Shown here piece after piece: positions 7,809 through 17,535 of a DNA stretch of 64,000 bases (position 1 is its first letter; each line of letters begins with the position of its first letter). This DNA is from Verrucomicrobia bacterium LW23 (GTDB taxonomy: Bacteria; Verrucomicrobiota; Verrucomicrobiia; Methylacidiphilales; UBA1321): positions 62,001 through 126,000 of the forward strand of contig QAZA01000001.1 of assembly GCA_003054695.1 (NCBI GenBank). Direction: 5' to 3'. The notes beneath the pieces were generated by a model. It made no database searches, was not told where the DNA came from, and saw only the letters and a program-made list of their open reading frames with translations. The translations under genes were made by a program, and so were the position numbers.

Positions 7809-8480
7809 TTGCCGAACGATCGTAAATACAAGCTGATCAAGCCAAAGCTCAAGACCAAGTCCAAGGCTAAAGCCGGCAGCAACGTCAAGTCCAAGCCCAA
7901 GAAGCTGCCAGCGTCCACGCGAGGCGCCGGTACTGTTGCTCCAGTGTCCACTCTCCTGGGCACAACGGGTGGCGCCGCCATGGACGGCGTGATGGTACAC
8001 CCGCACGTTACTCCGCGGCCCCGCGCGCCGCGGCTGAATAAAGAGGTGGCCGTGATGGCGTGGATTGAAGACGCCTATGGCGACCTGCTGATGGTGAAGC
8101 AAAAGGCCAAGCGAGGTAAGCCCGGCCTGTGGAGCTTCCCCGGCGGCAAGGTGGCGCAGGGCGAGTCGCTGCGGTCCTCGCTGGAGCGCGAGTTGATGGA
8201 AGAGATTGGCGTGGAGGTAGATGTGGCGACGCCGCTGGACGTGTTCGACCGGCCGGACCGCAGTGCGTTTACCATGCTGTTCCGCGTCATCCTCAAGCGC
8301 GGCCTGGCGCCGCGGCCTATGGCGGAGATCGACAAGGCGGTCTTCCGCAAGTCGTTGCCCATCAACTCCACGCCGTCGGCGCAATACTTCTGGCAACGCG
8401 CCCAGTTCAGCTTCGAGCCGCTCCACGTCTTCGATCTTCGCCCCAACGTGCCCCAGGCCCTTGGCGCGGAGGAGGAGTAG
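7809..8480 (+). CDS. Nudix hydrolase
   Basis: The Nudix box G-x5-E-x7-RELxEExGV is complete: GGKVAQGESLRSSLERELME, then EIGVEV. It is preceded by the usual LWSFPGGK strand. Nudix enzymes cleave nucleoside diphosphates linked to another moiety; the substrate cannot be predicted here. The frame opens with a TTG at 7809, giving 223 residues with a Lys-rich, probably disordered N-terminal tail. An ATG at 7980 would give 166 residues starting MDGVMVHPH just before the domain. Neither has a good ribosome-binding site, so the start is open. Confidence 0.8.
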   Translation: MPNDRKYKLIKPKLKTKSKAKAGSNVKSKPKKLPASTRGAGTVAPVSTLLGTTGGAAMDGVMVHPHVTPRPRAPRLNKEVAVMAWIEDAYGDLLMVKQKAKRGKPGLWSFPGGKVAQGESLRSSLERELMEEIGVEVDVATPLDVFDRPDRSAFTMLFRVILKRGLAPRPMAEIDKAVFRKSLPINSTPSAQYFWQRAQFSFEPLHVFDLRPNVPQALGAEEE

Positions 8481-8620
8481 GCGGCCCGGCCAGGATCGGT
8501 ACTACGGGGTGCTGAGCAGATCTGAGAAAGTGCTTTGCGGAGGCATAGCACTCCGAGAACGTCACGGCTCCGCCGATCTCGGAGCTTGGCGAATTCGCGA
8601 CAAGCTATCTGGAAAATGCA

Positions 8621-11600
8621 CTAGCGTGCGCCGGGCGCTCCCACGATGACGCTTTCGCCTCCGCCGTGGCGGGCGTTGATGGCGCGGTCGTACATCGCTT
8701 CGGCGCTAAGCGGGGGTACGGCGTAGGTGCCTGCGTTGGTGGCGCGGATTTTGTAGACGAAGGTGCGCAGCGTTGTATCCAGGCTTGCGTATAGCACGAT
8801 GCGGTCCTCGCGAATGTCCACATAGGCGGGCTTGAGCGGCGTGGGCTTCGGGCCGGCAGGCACCGGCGCGGGCGCGTTGGTGGCGCCGGGGGCGGGGGCT
8901 GGGTGGAACATTGCCGCCGGTACTTGTGTTTCGACGTATCCGTCGCCGTCCGGGCCGCGAATCGTCTCCGGCACCACCTCAAAGCCGGCGGGCAGCAGGT
9001 CGAGAATCGCCACGTTGTCCAGCCACGCGGCCCCGGCTCCGGGTTGCACGCGCGCCGTTATGCGGACGTAGAGCTCCTTGCCCACCTCCACGTTTGGCGC
9101 TTGCGCACCTGGTGCGCGGTTGGCGATCGGGCCGGCAGGCTTGCCGTCTTCGGCGAGAAACGCGCGGCTGATTTCGATGCCGTTGGCGATCTCCGGCAAC
9201 GGTTTGCCCGTGGCGGAGGCGCTGGCCGTGGCGGGGCGATCGAACCCGGCCGTGAGTACCTGGTAGTAGGTGGTGACGCCATCGGCGACCCGGCCCGGCA
9301 AGATACGCGCCGCTGTGGCCTGGGGCGAGAAGGTGGCCGTTGCAACTGCGCCGTCCGTTTTTGTTGCGGGCTCGCGTGGCGAGCCGCCGGCGATGACCTC
9401 CTGGATGCTGACGACGCGGAGCATGCGTGTGCGGTCCGTGGCAGAGCCGTTGCCCTTGCCGCCGGCGTTGCCCAGCTGCGTCGGGTTGGCCATGGCCTCA
9501 AAGGCAAGCACGGCCCAGGCGGCGGTTTGTGTGGTGATTTCCTTGCCGGCAGTGGCCGCCAGCGCTTCCACTTCTTCGTCTCGAATGCGGCCGATCTCCT
9601 CCGGCAAATGCCTGCAGATGAGGAAGATGCGTTGCAAACGATCATCCGCCTGGCGCGTGTAGCCTCCCGCGCGATCTTCGCCGCCCCGCTTACGCTTCTT
9701 GCCGCCGGCGCGGGCGTCCGCTTCGGCTTTCGCCACGGCGCGCTCATACTCGTCGACGTACTGCTTTGCGCTCTTACCGTCGCGCAGCATGGCGTAGCTG
9801 GCGGCCATGTAGATGCCGGCGATGTCCGTACGCCACGCCGCGGGGGCAGAGGGAGCAGGCGGGGACGGGGGAGGCGTCAGCGCGTCGAGGCGAGTGCGCA
9901 GTTGCTCCAGGTAGGAGGTGGTGACGACGCCGTTGCGTGTGAGCACGTAGACGGCCATGGCTTGCAGGCGCGCCTGGCCCACGGTGTTGGGCGTGGTTTC
10001 CAGGGCTTTGCGCAGGTATTCCAGGGCATCCTTCTGAAGCTGGGCGGGGATGGCGGTCTGGCGATCGGCCGCTTCGGTGAGGAAAAGCGCGGCATATATT
10101 GTGGGGTAATCGTCCCACGATACGGTGCTGTTCTCGCTGATGGGCTCCGCGCGCCACAGGCCGATTTTGCCGTTGGACGACTGGCGGCTGCGCAGCGTGG
10201 CCGCTATCGCGCGCACGGTCTCCGCCGCCTGCGTGGGGCTTGGCGCGCCGGGCGCGGTGATGAGGCTCTTTCTGGAATAGCCCGCGAGCACGACCAGGGC
10301 CATGCCGCGCGAGGTTATCTGCTCGCTGCACTGGTGCGGGTAATCCTTCAGCCACTCGGTAAGGCCGCGCGTAAGGGCCAGGGGCAGCGACGACGCGTCG
10401 GCTTCCGCCCGCGCAAACTCGGGGTACAGCCTGCGATTCAGCGCGATGTCCAGAGGCTTCGGGCCCCGCGCGGTGCCGGAGGTGATCTCCGTGCGGAAAG
10501 GCGCGGCGGGGCGGATGCTCAGGCTGGTCTCGCGGGTGCGCAGCACCGGCTCGGCGCCAGGCGCTGCGGATCTCCCGCCGGCGGTGATGGCGAGGGTGGC
10601 ATTGCCCAGGGCGTCAAGGGCGCGGCAGGTAAATACTACCGTGCGCTCTCGGCCTTCGGGGATGGCCACTTCGGCGTCCGGCGCCTTCGCAATCTCCAGC
10701 GCGGGCTTGCCGCCGGCGCCCGGTTTGGCTTCGGCGCGGAAGCTGATCTTCGCATCCGGGCCGCTGCCTTCGACGTAATTCATCAGCGTCACGGGCACCT
10801 CAAACACGTCGCCTGGCGCGGCAAACATGGGGGCGCTTGGCTGGATGACCACGGGCGAGCGGGCCGTCACTTTGGCTTCGGCGCAGCCTGCGGCGTCGGG
10901 GCTCACGGCCACGGCCATCACGCGCAGCTTGCCGTTGAAGTAGCCGGGGATGCGATATTTCATCTCCCGCACGTCGGTGCCTGCCTCGATGATGCCGGAC
11001 CAGAACACGACGGGCGGTTCGTCCTTGCGCTTGAAGGGGTTGAGGTTGGCGGCGAGCAGGCCGGCGCCTTCGCCACCGCCGGCGGCGGCTACGTCGCGGC
11101 TTATGGTGTACTCGGGCAGGATAAGGTCGAGGATCTGCTCCGTCACCATTTGCAGGGCGCGCTTGCGGTAAAACCAGTCCAGCGGCTTAGGTAGCTGGTA
11201 CTTAGCCACTTGCAGAATGCCCTCGTCCACCGCGTACACCACAAGGCGTGTGGGGCGGCTGGCGCTGTAGCGGATGGTCAGGTCCTCGCCGGGGCGGGCT
11301 TTCTCGGGTACGTCCAGCTTTACGTGTGTGGTGCGGGCGTCGCGGTTGATGCGGAAGGGGACGATGGCGGTGCTGAGGGGGCTAGTGTACAGCTCGCGGC
11401 TGTCCAGCGCGCGCACAAAGGAGATATTGACGTACGCGTTGCCCTCCAGACCGGCCGGCACGCGGATCTTTTGCACGCTGCTGTTGGTCTCCGCGCGGAA
11501 CCACTGCGTGGCGTAGACTTTGTCGCGCTCGATGGTGATGAGGCCGCTGCCGGTGTAGGGCGCGGTGATGGAGATCTCGATCTCCTCGCCCGGCGCAAAC

Positions 11601-14600
11601 TCCACCTTCGGGATGGCGGCCTTCAGCTCGGCGTTGCGTTCCATGGAGCGCTCCAGGTTGGCTTTGCCGGCCACGGTAAAGCGGATGACCGCGACGTTAT
11701 GGCCGTCCTTGTCCTTAAGCTCCGCCACAAAATTGCCGGGCGTGGCGGTGGGGACGAGCCAATCCGTACCGGCGGGGCCGGTGGCGGAGGTGGCGGTGCC
11801 GAGCGTAACGGTGGTGCTGGCGACTTCGCGTTCTTTCTGCACGCTTTGGTAGGCGTGCTTGCCGTTGTCGCCCAGGGTGAGGACAGAGACGTAGTACTGC
11901 TCCTTTACCACCATGGTCAGCTCGCCGGGTGCCACGGGTTTGAGGTCCGGGCCTACGGCAATGAGGTTGACTTTGCAGGCCGTGCCCTGCTTCACGTAGT
12001 CCAGCGAGGCCTCCGGCTTGTAGCCGACGACCCAGTCCAGGCTGGAGACGAGGATGCTGCCGCCATCGCTGACGCCGCGGCCGCTGCCTTTCTCCTGGCC
12101 GCGCGCCACATAGGTCATGCGGAAGGCGCTGCGTTCAAACTTCTCCAGGTGGGGATCGAGCACCGCTTTGCCCTGGGTGTCGGTCGTCGTCTCGGCCATG
12201 TCCTCCTGCACGGGGCGGCGCGGGGCGGTGTCATCGCGCAGGGGATCGAAGAAGAGGTAGTCCTCGTACTGGGGGAAGACGAACTCCGCGGGGTGCAGCG
12301 TCAGCTGGCCGGTTACCGTGTTGCCCTCGGCGGGGCCGCCGGTCAGGTGCTCCAGTTCCACGTCGATTTTGAGGCCGTTGGGCGAAGCAGCGGAGGTGGG
12401 CTGCACCCAGCCGGCGGTGGGCGGGACGCTGAGTTTGGCGCGGATCTTCATGCGATCCGGCAGGAACTCCTCCACGCGCGCCGTGCAGCCGCCGATGAAG
12501 TAGCCGCGGCCTTTTTTGGCGATGGTGTAGAGGCCGATGTTGTAGGTGCCGGTCGGCGAGGTCTCCGGCACAGCTACGGAGCGATCGAAAAAGCCGTCGC
12601 CGGGCACGTTAAAGCGCTCCTCCACCAGGGAGTTGCCGCGCGGATCCATGATGACCAGCTCCAGCGGGGTGCCGTCGAGTTTGCCCTGCCAGTCCTGCTG
12701 CTTGACGGAAAAGGCGAGCTTCATCGTATCTCCCGGGCGGTAGATGCCGCGATCCGTAAAGGCGAACGCGGTGAGCTGCGAGGGCGACGAGATGCGCACG
12801 CCGCCAACATCGAAGCGCGAGTCGTTGACCCGGCGATCGGCCGAGCGGAAGGGGATGAAGCTGATGTCATCCTCCAGACGCGCCACGATGGCGATGGGCA
12901 GGCGCTCATGCTTAAGCCCCGCGATGACGGGGAGCGACGCGCGGCCATCCGCATTGGTGGTAGCCGTGGCGACGGGGACGCCGTTGACGCCGATGACCTC
13001 GACCGTAACGCCGGCAACAGGCTTGCCGCTCTGGATGGACTGCACGAAGATGTCGCGCGACATATCGGCGTTATGCTTCACGATCATGCCGAGATCCGTA
13101 ACGATGATGAAGCGGCGATCGGAGAGGAGGTTGGGCTCCGCCTTCTGCTCTTCGCGGCGATCGCGCGAGGACCACTTGCGGTTGCGCTCGCGGAACGCCG
13201 TCTCGTCGTCGCGCTCCATCTCCACTGGGGAGAGGCGGTTGTCCTCGCCCCAGGCGTCGTCCATGTCGGAGCGCTCGGAGTCTTCGCCATCGCCGGTCGA
13301 TTCTTCGGAGGATTCCCCTTCGCCTTCTCCTGCTCCTCCCCCCTCCGCACGCTTTGCGCGCTCGCGAACCTCCGCAACGCGCAGGAAAAAGATGCCGCGG
13401 CGCGTCTGCAGGCGCGGATCACCCGTGCCGGGCGTGCCCATGCGAGAAGCAGGCAGAGGAGACGGCGCGCGCAGATATTCCGTAAAGTCGATCGACCCAT
13501 AAGCCGGCTTGCTCGGGTCTGGCTGCGTCAGATCCTCCTCGCGCTCAAACACTTCGGTAAGGCTGTCCTCGCCAAAGCGGTAGGTCTCGAAAGACAGATC
13601 GGCCATGTCGCCGGACGTCTGGCTGAGCAGATGGTGGATTTGCGCGGGCGTGAGGCGGCCGATGCGGTACTTCAGCTTCTTGACGGCGCGGGCCATCACG
13701 CCGATTTTGCGCTCGCCACCCAGGGCCAGCAGGCTGCCGGGATGCATAAGCGACAGGTGGCGCGGCCAGGCCGGCATGGCGGCGGCGCCCTTAAAGTCGT
13801 CCTTTAGCACCACACGGCCGGGGCCGGGCATGCCGCCGCCGATTTTTACCCACAGGTAGCGGCCCTCCGGCACGTCCGAGAGGCGGAAGACATGTACCGT
13901 ATCGCGCTCCTTGTCGCTGGGGATTGGCGTTGCGGTGAGCTGCGGTGCGGCGTCCACAACGCGCGCGTCGATGGCTTCCGCGTCGCTGCTCCAGTCAAAG
14001 TCTTCTGCCGCAGCGGTCTCCGACTCGGCGTCCGCACCGTGGCCGTTTGTCGCGCTGGCTCCCATGCCTGGCGCGGGGGGCTGCGCGTCCTTCCCCTTAA
14101 CGGCGGGCAACTTCGGGCGATCCTTGGGCAGCAGGCGCACCTGCAGGTAGCGGGCCACGTCGTCGGCGCGGGTGGAGACGGTCGTCTCGACAATCAGCAC
14201 CTGCTGCGGCGTGCCGTCGGCGCCGGTGATGATCTCCGGCTTGACTGCGCCAATGCGCATCAGGCGCGTCACGTCGGGGATGGCCACGGATGTCTCCAGC
14301 GGCTTCTCCAGCGCGCCCCTATCGCCGCGGCCGCTGCCCAGGGCCGATTCGGTCCCCTCCTTAAGCCGCACGACGGCAAAGGCGGTTTCCTTCGGCAGCG
14401 TCAGCGGCGCGGACAGTAATGTTGCCTCCATGCCATGCGGCTTTACCTTAAAGCTGAACAGCGGCTCACCCGGGGCGGCGTCGGGGAAGAGGTTCTCCTT
14501 GCCCTGCGTTTTCAGCTCCGTGCGCTTCATCAGCTCGTCCAGCGTTACGGGATAGTTGAACTTGTACGTGACGGCCACGCGACGCACGTCGGTGTCGGTC

Positions 14601-15286
14601 GGGTCGATGTAAATCTCCTGGCCGGAGGCAGTTGCGGTAAGGCGTGGCGCCTCGAACGTTACCGTAATGTCGGGCGGAAAGGAGATTTTCGGCGCCAGCA
14701 TGCTTTTGCGGATGACGGCGTGGTACTTCTCGCCCGGCTTCCATAACTGGCCGGCGTCGGGCGTAAAGTCCAGGCGATTGTCGGACGTCCAGCGCCACTT
14801 GCCTTTGACGGCCGGGACGATTCCGAGGAAGTCGCCCGGGAGGTCCTTGTTCATGTCGTCCACGCGGGCCACGGGCTGATCGAACTTCAGCATCCAGCTG
14901 TGCGCCACCGGCTTGCCTTCGATCAGCGTGGGCGCTGCGGGGGTGGAGGCCTTTACCTTAACCCACGGCACCTTAGGCGGGGGCGGCCGATGGCACAGCA
15001 GCGCGATAACGCCCCAGACCGCCAATCCCACCATCACCCCCAACACCAACGCCCGCAACGGGTTGCGCCGCGCGAGAGAAGCACCGCGCTGCGCCCAGAC
15101 CGGCGGCGTCCAGCTGCCAAATACGGCAAGAAGGAAAGCGCCAAGCGCCATGAAAAGGCCGCCGCGCCTGGGATAGGCGGGGGGAGGCTCAGGCATGGGA
15201 GCGGGCGTTGCGTGTGTCGACGGCGCCGCGTCGGCGGGGTTGGGCTGAGGCTGGCCCTCAGGCGGGGAGTCGGGCGATGCATTCAT
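8621..15286 (-). CDS. Alpha-2-macroglobulin family protein (bacterial, thioester-containing)
   Basis: A 2221-residue protein, longer than the roughly 1500-1700 residues of E. coli YfhM. Bacterial alpha-2-macroglobulins trap attacking proteases in the periplasm through a reactive thioester. The thioester motif CSEQ is present at residues 1653-1656 within DYPHQCSEQITSRG. The bait/MG region includes the typical FTDRGIYRPGDTMKLAF and GLYTIAKKGRGYF. The N-terminus has two hydrophobic stretches (about 43-58 and 79-97) and no lipobox Cys, so it looks membrane-anchored and not a lipoprotein. A strongly acidic Ser/Glu/Asp stretch (EESTGDGEDSERSDMDDAWG) lies near residue 660. The usual partner, penicillin-binding protein 1C, is not adjacent. 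Long antisense frames across this gene are codon-bias shadows. Confidence 0.92.
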   Translation of the reverse strand: MNASPDSPPEGQPQPNPADAAPSTHATPAPMPEPPPAYPRRGGLFMALGAFLLAVFGSWTPPVWAQRGASLARRNPLRALVLGVMVGLAVWGVIALLCHRPPPPKVPWVKVKASTPAAPTLIEGKPVAHSWMLKFDQPVARVDDMNKDLPGDFLGIVPAVKGKWRWTSDNRLDFTPDAGQLWKPGEKYHAVIRKSMLAPKISFPPDITVTFEAPRLTATASGQEIYIDPTDTDVRRVAVTYKFNYPVTLDELMKRTELKTQGKENLFPDAAPGEPLFSFKVKPHGMEATLLSAPLTLPKETAFAVVRLKEGTESALGSGRGDRGALEKPLETSVAIPDVTRLMRIGAVKPEIITGADGTPQQVLIVETTVSTRADDVARYLQVRLLPKDRPKLPAVKGKDAQPPAPGMGASATNGHGADAESETAAAEDFDWSSDAEAIDARVVDAAPQLTATPIPSDKERDTVHVFRLSDVPEGRYLWVKIGGGMPGPGRVVLKDDFKGAAAMPAWPRHLSLMHPGSLLALGGERKIGVMARAVKKLKYRIGRLTPAQIHHLLSQTSGDMADLSFETYRFGEDSLTEVFEREEDLTQPDPSKPAYGSIDFTEYLRAPSPLPASRMGTPGTGDPRLQTRRGIFFLRVAEVRERAKRAEGGGAGEGEGESSEESTGDGEDSERSDMDDAWGEDNRLSPVEMERDDETAFRERNRKWSSRDRREEQKAEPNLLSDRRFIIVTDLGMIVKHNADMSRDIFVQSIQSGKPVAGVTVEVIGVNGVPVATATTNADGRASLPVIAGLKHERLPIAIVARLEDDISFIPFRSADRRVNDSRFDVGGVRISSPSQLTAFAFTDRGIYRPGDTMKLAFSVKQQDWQGKLDGTPLELVIMDPRGNSLVEERFNVPGDGFFDRSVAVPETSPTGTYNIGLYTIAKKGRGYFIGGCTARVEEFLPDRMKIRAKLSVPPTAGWVQPTSAASPNGLKIDVELEHLTGGPAEGNTVTGQLTLHPAEFVFPQYEDYLFFDPLRDDTAPRRPVQEDMAETTTDTQGKAVLDPHLEKFERSAFRMTYVARGQEKGSGRGVSDGGSILVSSLDWVVGYKPEASLDYVKQGTACKVNLIAVGPDLKPVAPGELTMVVKEQYYVSVLTLGDNGKHAYQSVQKEREVASTTVTLGTATSATGPAGTDWLVPTATPGNFVAELKDKDGHNVAVIRFTVAGKANLERSMERNAELKAAIPKVEFAPGEEIEISITAPYTGSGLITIERDKVYATQWFRAETNSSVQKIRVPAGLEGNAYVNISFVRALDSRELYTSPLSTAIVPFRINRDARTTHVKLDVPEKARPGEDLTIRYSASRPTRLVVYAVDEGILQVAKYQLPKPLDWFYRKRALQMVTEQILDLILPEYTISRDVAAAGGGEGAGLLAANLNPFKRKDEPPVVFWSGIIEAGTDVREMKYRIPGYFNGKLRVMAVAVSPDAAGCAEAKVTARSPVVIQPSAPMFAAPGDVFEVPVTLMNYVEGSGPDAKISFRAEAKPGAGGKPALEIAKAPDAEVAIPEGRERTVVFTCRALDALGNATLAITAGGRSAAPGAEPVLRTRETSLSIRPAAPFRTEITSGTARGPKPLDIALNRRLYPEFARAEADASSLPLALTRGLTEWLKDYPHQCSEQITSRGMALVVLAGYSRKSLITAPGAPSPTQAAETVRAIAATLRSRQSSNGKIGLWRAEPISENSTVSWDDYPTIYAALFLTEAADRQTAIPAQLQKDALEYLRKALETTPNTVGQARLQAMAVYVLTRNGVVTTSYLEQLRTRLDALTPPPSPPAPSAPAAWRTDIAGIYMAASYAMLRDGKSAKQYVDEYERAVAKAEADARAGGKKRKRGGEDRAGGYTRQADDRLQRIFLICRHLPEEIGRIRDEEVEALAATAGKEITTQTAAWAVLAFEAMANPTQLGNAGGKGNGSATDRTRMLRVVSIQEVIAGGSPREPATKTDGAVATATFSPQATAARILPGRVADGVTTYYQVLTAGFDRPATASASATGKPLPEIANGIEISRAFLAEDGKPAGPIANRAPGAQAPNVEVGKELYVRITARVQPGAGAAWLDNVAILDLLPAGFEVVPETIRGPDGDGYVETQVPAAMFHPAPAPGATNAPAPVPAGPKPTPLKPAYVDIREDRIVLYASLDTTLRTFVYKIRATNAGTYAVPPLSAEAMYDRAINARHGGGESVIVGAPGAR

Positions 15287-15668
15287 GGCAGTGGCAGGGT
15301 CGGATTACGAAAGGAAAAGAAAGTGTGGGCTATAGAATCGGATTCGCGTGCAGGCAAAGATCTATTGCGGAAATAAAAATTTATAATCGTGCAAGAAATG
15401 TAAGAAGCCCCGTCCGCGCGGCGAAGGGACGAGGGTGCGGCAACGAAAACACGATCAGCGGGCCGAAACTTGGTGCGATTGACAACATCAACGCCTGCAA
15501 AAGTAATGCTTCTTGTAAAGATTGTGTAACAGAACTCCGCTACACGCATAGCAGACGCCATGCGGCCGAAAATCTGCTTAATACTTTTACGCTTAGCGAA
15601 TAAATATTGCCTGAGCGACAAGCATTTCTCCATGGACATCCGGCCGCGCCTTCGCGAGACTTTCCGCC
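15287..15668. other. Intergenic gap upstream of the alpha-2-macroglobulin gene
   Basis: 382 bp, divergent promoter region, clearly less GC-rich than the flanking genes (for example around 15355-15400 and 15500-15620). No gene, repeat or clear operator is visible. Confidence 0.4.
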
Positions 15669-16400
15669 ATGAAAGCCGTTATCCTCGCCGCGGGCAAAGG
15701 TACCCGCATGAAAGAACTTACCGCCAGCCAGCCCAAACCCATGGTGCCGGTGCGCGGCAAGCCTGTCCTGCAATGGATTATTGAAGGACTGCGCGACCAC
15801 GCCGGCGTTACCAACGTGTTTTTAGTTGTTGGCTACCAGGGAGATGTCATCCGCAACTACTTTGGCGACGGCGATGCCTTTGGCGTGAACATTGAGTACG
15901 GCGAGCAGGAAGTGCAAAACGGCACCGGCAAAGCCCCCGAAGTAGCCCGCGACTGGGTGGCCCGCGACAATTTTCTGCTGACCTATGGCGATATCTTCCT
16001 GCCCGACCCCGCCGCCTACGCCATTATTGCAGCCGCATGGCAGGAGACAGACGACGCACTGGTGACTGTGAAAACCGCCGCGGATCTGAGCAAATTCGGC
16101 GCCGTGTTCCTGGATCTGCACGACTACATGACGGACCTTGTGGAGAAAGGCAATTTCCCCAAAACACCCAACAACGCCTACGCTAATGTAGGTATCTATA
16201 TCTTTACGCCACGCCTCTTTACCTATACGTCCGAGCTCACCCTCTCCCCGCGCGGCGAGTACGAACTGACCGACGCCCTGCGCGCCATGATCGACGACTC
16301 CGCCAAAATCCGCGGCGTGCGGATGAAGGGCGAATGGGTAGACGTGCGCGACCCGGAAATCGTCGCCGAGCTGAACGCCGGCGCGGCATCGGCAAGCTAA
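15669..16400 (+). CDS. Sugar-phosphate nucleotidylyltransferase
   Basis: A 243-residue enzyme of the NTP_transferase family, which joins a sugar-1-phosphate to a nucleotide for cell-surface glycan synthesis. The N-terminus MKAVILAAGKGTRMKELTAS is the nucleotide-binding signature, followed by PKPMVPVRGKPVLQW. A metal-binding region, LLTYGDIFL, lies near residue 100, and GEYELTDALRAM near the C-terminus is typical of the glucose- or mannose-1-phosphate group. No left-handed beta-helix acyltransferase domain follows, so it is a single-domain enzyme. The base and sugar cannot be told from sequence alone. It stands alone, convergent with the next gene. Confidence 0.85.
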   Translation: MKAVILAAGKGTRMKELTASQPKPMVPVRGKPVLQWIIEGLRDHAGVTNVFLVVGYQGDVIRNYFGDGDAFGVNIEYGEQEVQNGTGKAPEVARDWVARDNFLLTYGDIFLPDPAAYAIIAAAWQETDDALVTVKTAADLSKFGAVFLDLHDYMTDLVEKGNFPKTPNNAYANVGIYIFTPRLFTYTSELTLSPRGEYELTDALRAMIDDSAKIRGVRMKGEWVDVRDPEIVAELNAGAASAS

Positions 16401-16424
16401 TCACCACGGGCCGACGCCGCAGGA

Positions 16425-16457
16425 TATACCCGGGTATACGCGAGCTTTTTGGGGCTC
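16425..16457. terminator. Possible bidirectional terminator between convergent genes
   Basis: A perfect 14-bp palindrome (TATACCCGGGTATA, 16425-16438) is followed by a weak GAGC/GCTC hairpin with a T5 run (16442-16457). It lies in the 64-bp gap between two convergent stop codons. The position is suggestive but the second stem is short. Confidence 0.35.
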
Positions 16458-16464
16458 CGGCAAG

Positions 16465-17157
16465 TTAATCCGCCTGCCTGGCCCGCCCGCCCGGCGATGA
16501 AGCAGCGGTGTCGACCGACATCCGCGCCACCCAGGCGCGCACGGTTGCCGCCTCCTCGCCGCGGAGCAGGGGCGGGCGGCACAGAACGTCGCGCAGCGCC
16601 TCCACGGTACGGCGCGCCGTTTCCGCATATAGCGCGGCCAGGCGCTCGGCGCGCGTGCCTGTGCCAGCGGAGGCCACCCACATCAGCAGGCTGGGCACCA
16701 GGACGGTGCGGGTGCGGGGCCAGCCGCTGAGCATCAGGTTCCACGGCTCGGCATCCGGGCCGGATTGATCGCCGCCGGCGCGGATATCGGTGCGCAGCAG
16801 CACGCAGGGGATATCGGCCGCCTTGGCCAGCATAAACTCCGCAACGGTGCCGCTGTCCAGCTCCAGGCCATCAAACTGCAGCACGAGGGCGTCCGCCCCC
16901 AGCACGGCGGCGATGTCGGTATTGCGGATATCCACCGGCGACGGCTGCGCGGGAAAGGGCAGCTCCTGCGGCAACACACAGCGAATGGCGCGCCCCTCCG
17001 TCGCCGCCGCCGCCGCCTCGATCGCCTCCGCCAGCTCTACGTTGCCGGAAACCTCGCGCACATTAAACAGAGTGCCCGCCAGGTACACACGCGCCGGCGC
17101 GGGCGCACTGGAGACGGGGGAAGCATCGACAGGTGAGGGGATAGGAGCGAGGGCCAT
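16465..17157 (-). CDS. Nucleoside 2-deoxyribosyltransferase-like protein
   Basis: About 230 residues. The features that place it are VYLAGTLFN near the N-terminus and LELDSGTVAEFMLAKAADIP in the middle, matching the family pattern in which an Asp and Glu (usually DSGTAFE) bind the ribose. VLLRTDIR follows as the next strand. The family exchanges bases between deoxyribonucleosides or hydrolyses them; members outside the classical group are often of unknown substrate. The first 20 residues are Pro/Ala-rich. I chose the Met at 17157 over that at 17196, but neither has a ribosome-binding site. Confidence 0.65.
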   Translation of the reverse strand: MALAPIPSPVDASPVSSAPAPARVYLAGTLFNVREVSGNVELAEAIEAAAAATEGRAIRCVLPQELPFPAQPSPVDIRNTDIAAVLGADALVLQFDGLELDSGTVAEFMLAKAADIPCVLLRTDIRAGGDQSGPDAEPWNLMLSGWPRTRTVLVPSLLMWVASAGTGTRAERLAALYAETARRTVEALRDVLCRPPLLRGEEAATVRAWVARMSVDTAASSPGGRARQAD

Positions 17158-17535
17158 GCGCGTCAAGACTACCAGAGCGCCATGGTGAACGGTCAATAGC
17201 CAGGCATAGGCAAACCGAATGTGCTAGAGAGCCTGGACATTTGCTTCATCGCCGTTGTGTAGGGGATGATGAGGCGGTCGTCCTGGTCAATGCCGCCCAT
17301 GCCCGGGCCGGAGCCGCGTCTCGAAACGTGGTCTGGCGGCACGCTGCAGGTCCGCGTCCGGGGGAGGCGCTGAAGTGGAAACAGCCCGCAGGCAAGCAAC
17401 CCTTTTCGAGAGCGTACTTTCCTGTAATCCTCCGATGCTTCGCCGGAAAGGTGGCTCAATTTGCCGCTCATAGGCCAATGGAACCGTTCATCCCAAAAGT
17501 TCTGCGCTTCGGTGTCAGACAGTGCAAGCTGATGC
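17158..17535. other. Intergenic gap at the edge of the lower-GC block
   Basis: 378 bp between the deoxyribosyltransferase-like start and the desaturase start. A 117-codon minus-strand frame (17193-17546) crosses it and overlaps the desaturase start. Its composition does not look like a conserved protein, so I leave it uncalled. Base composition shifts towards AT from about 17530 onward. Confidence 0.35.

Noticed and set aside
8903-13807. Two very long plus-strand frames (8903-11194, 11210-13807) opposite the alpha-2-macroglobulin gene
   Set aside because: They are antisense to a well-supported gene, are His/Gly/Arg/Ala-rich and show no domain. They arise from high-GC codon bias.
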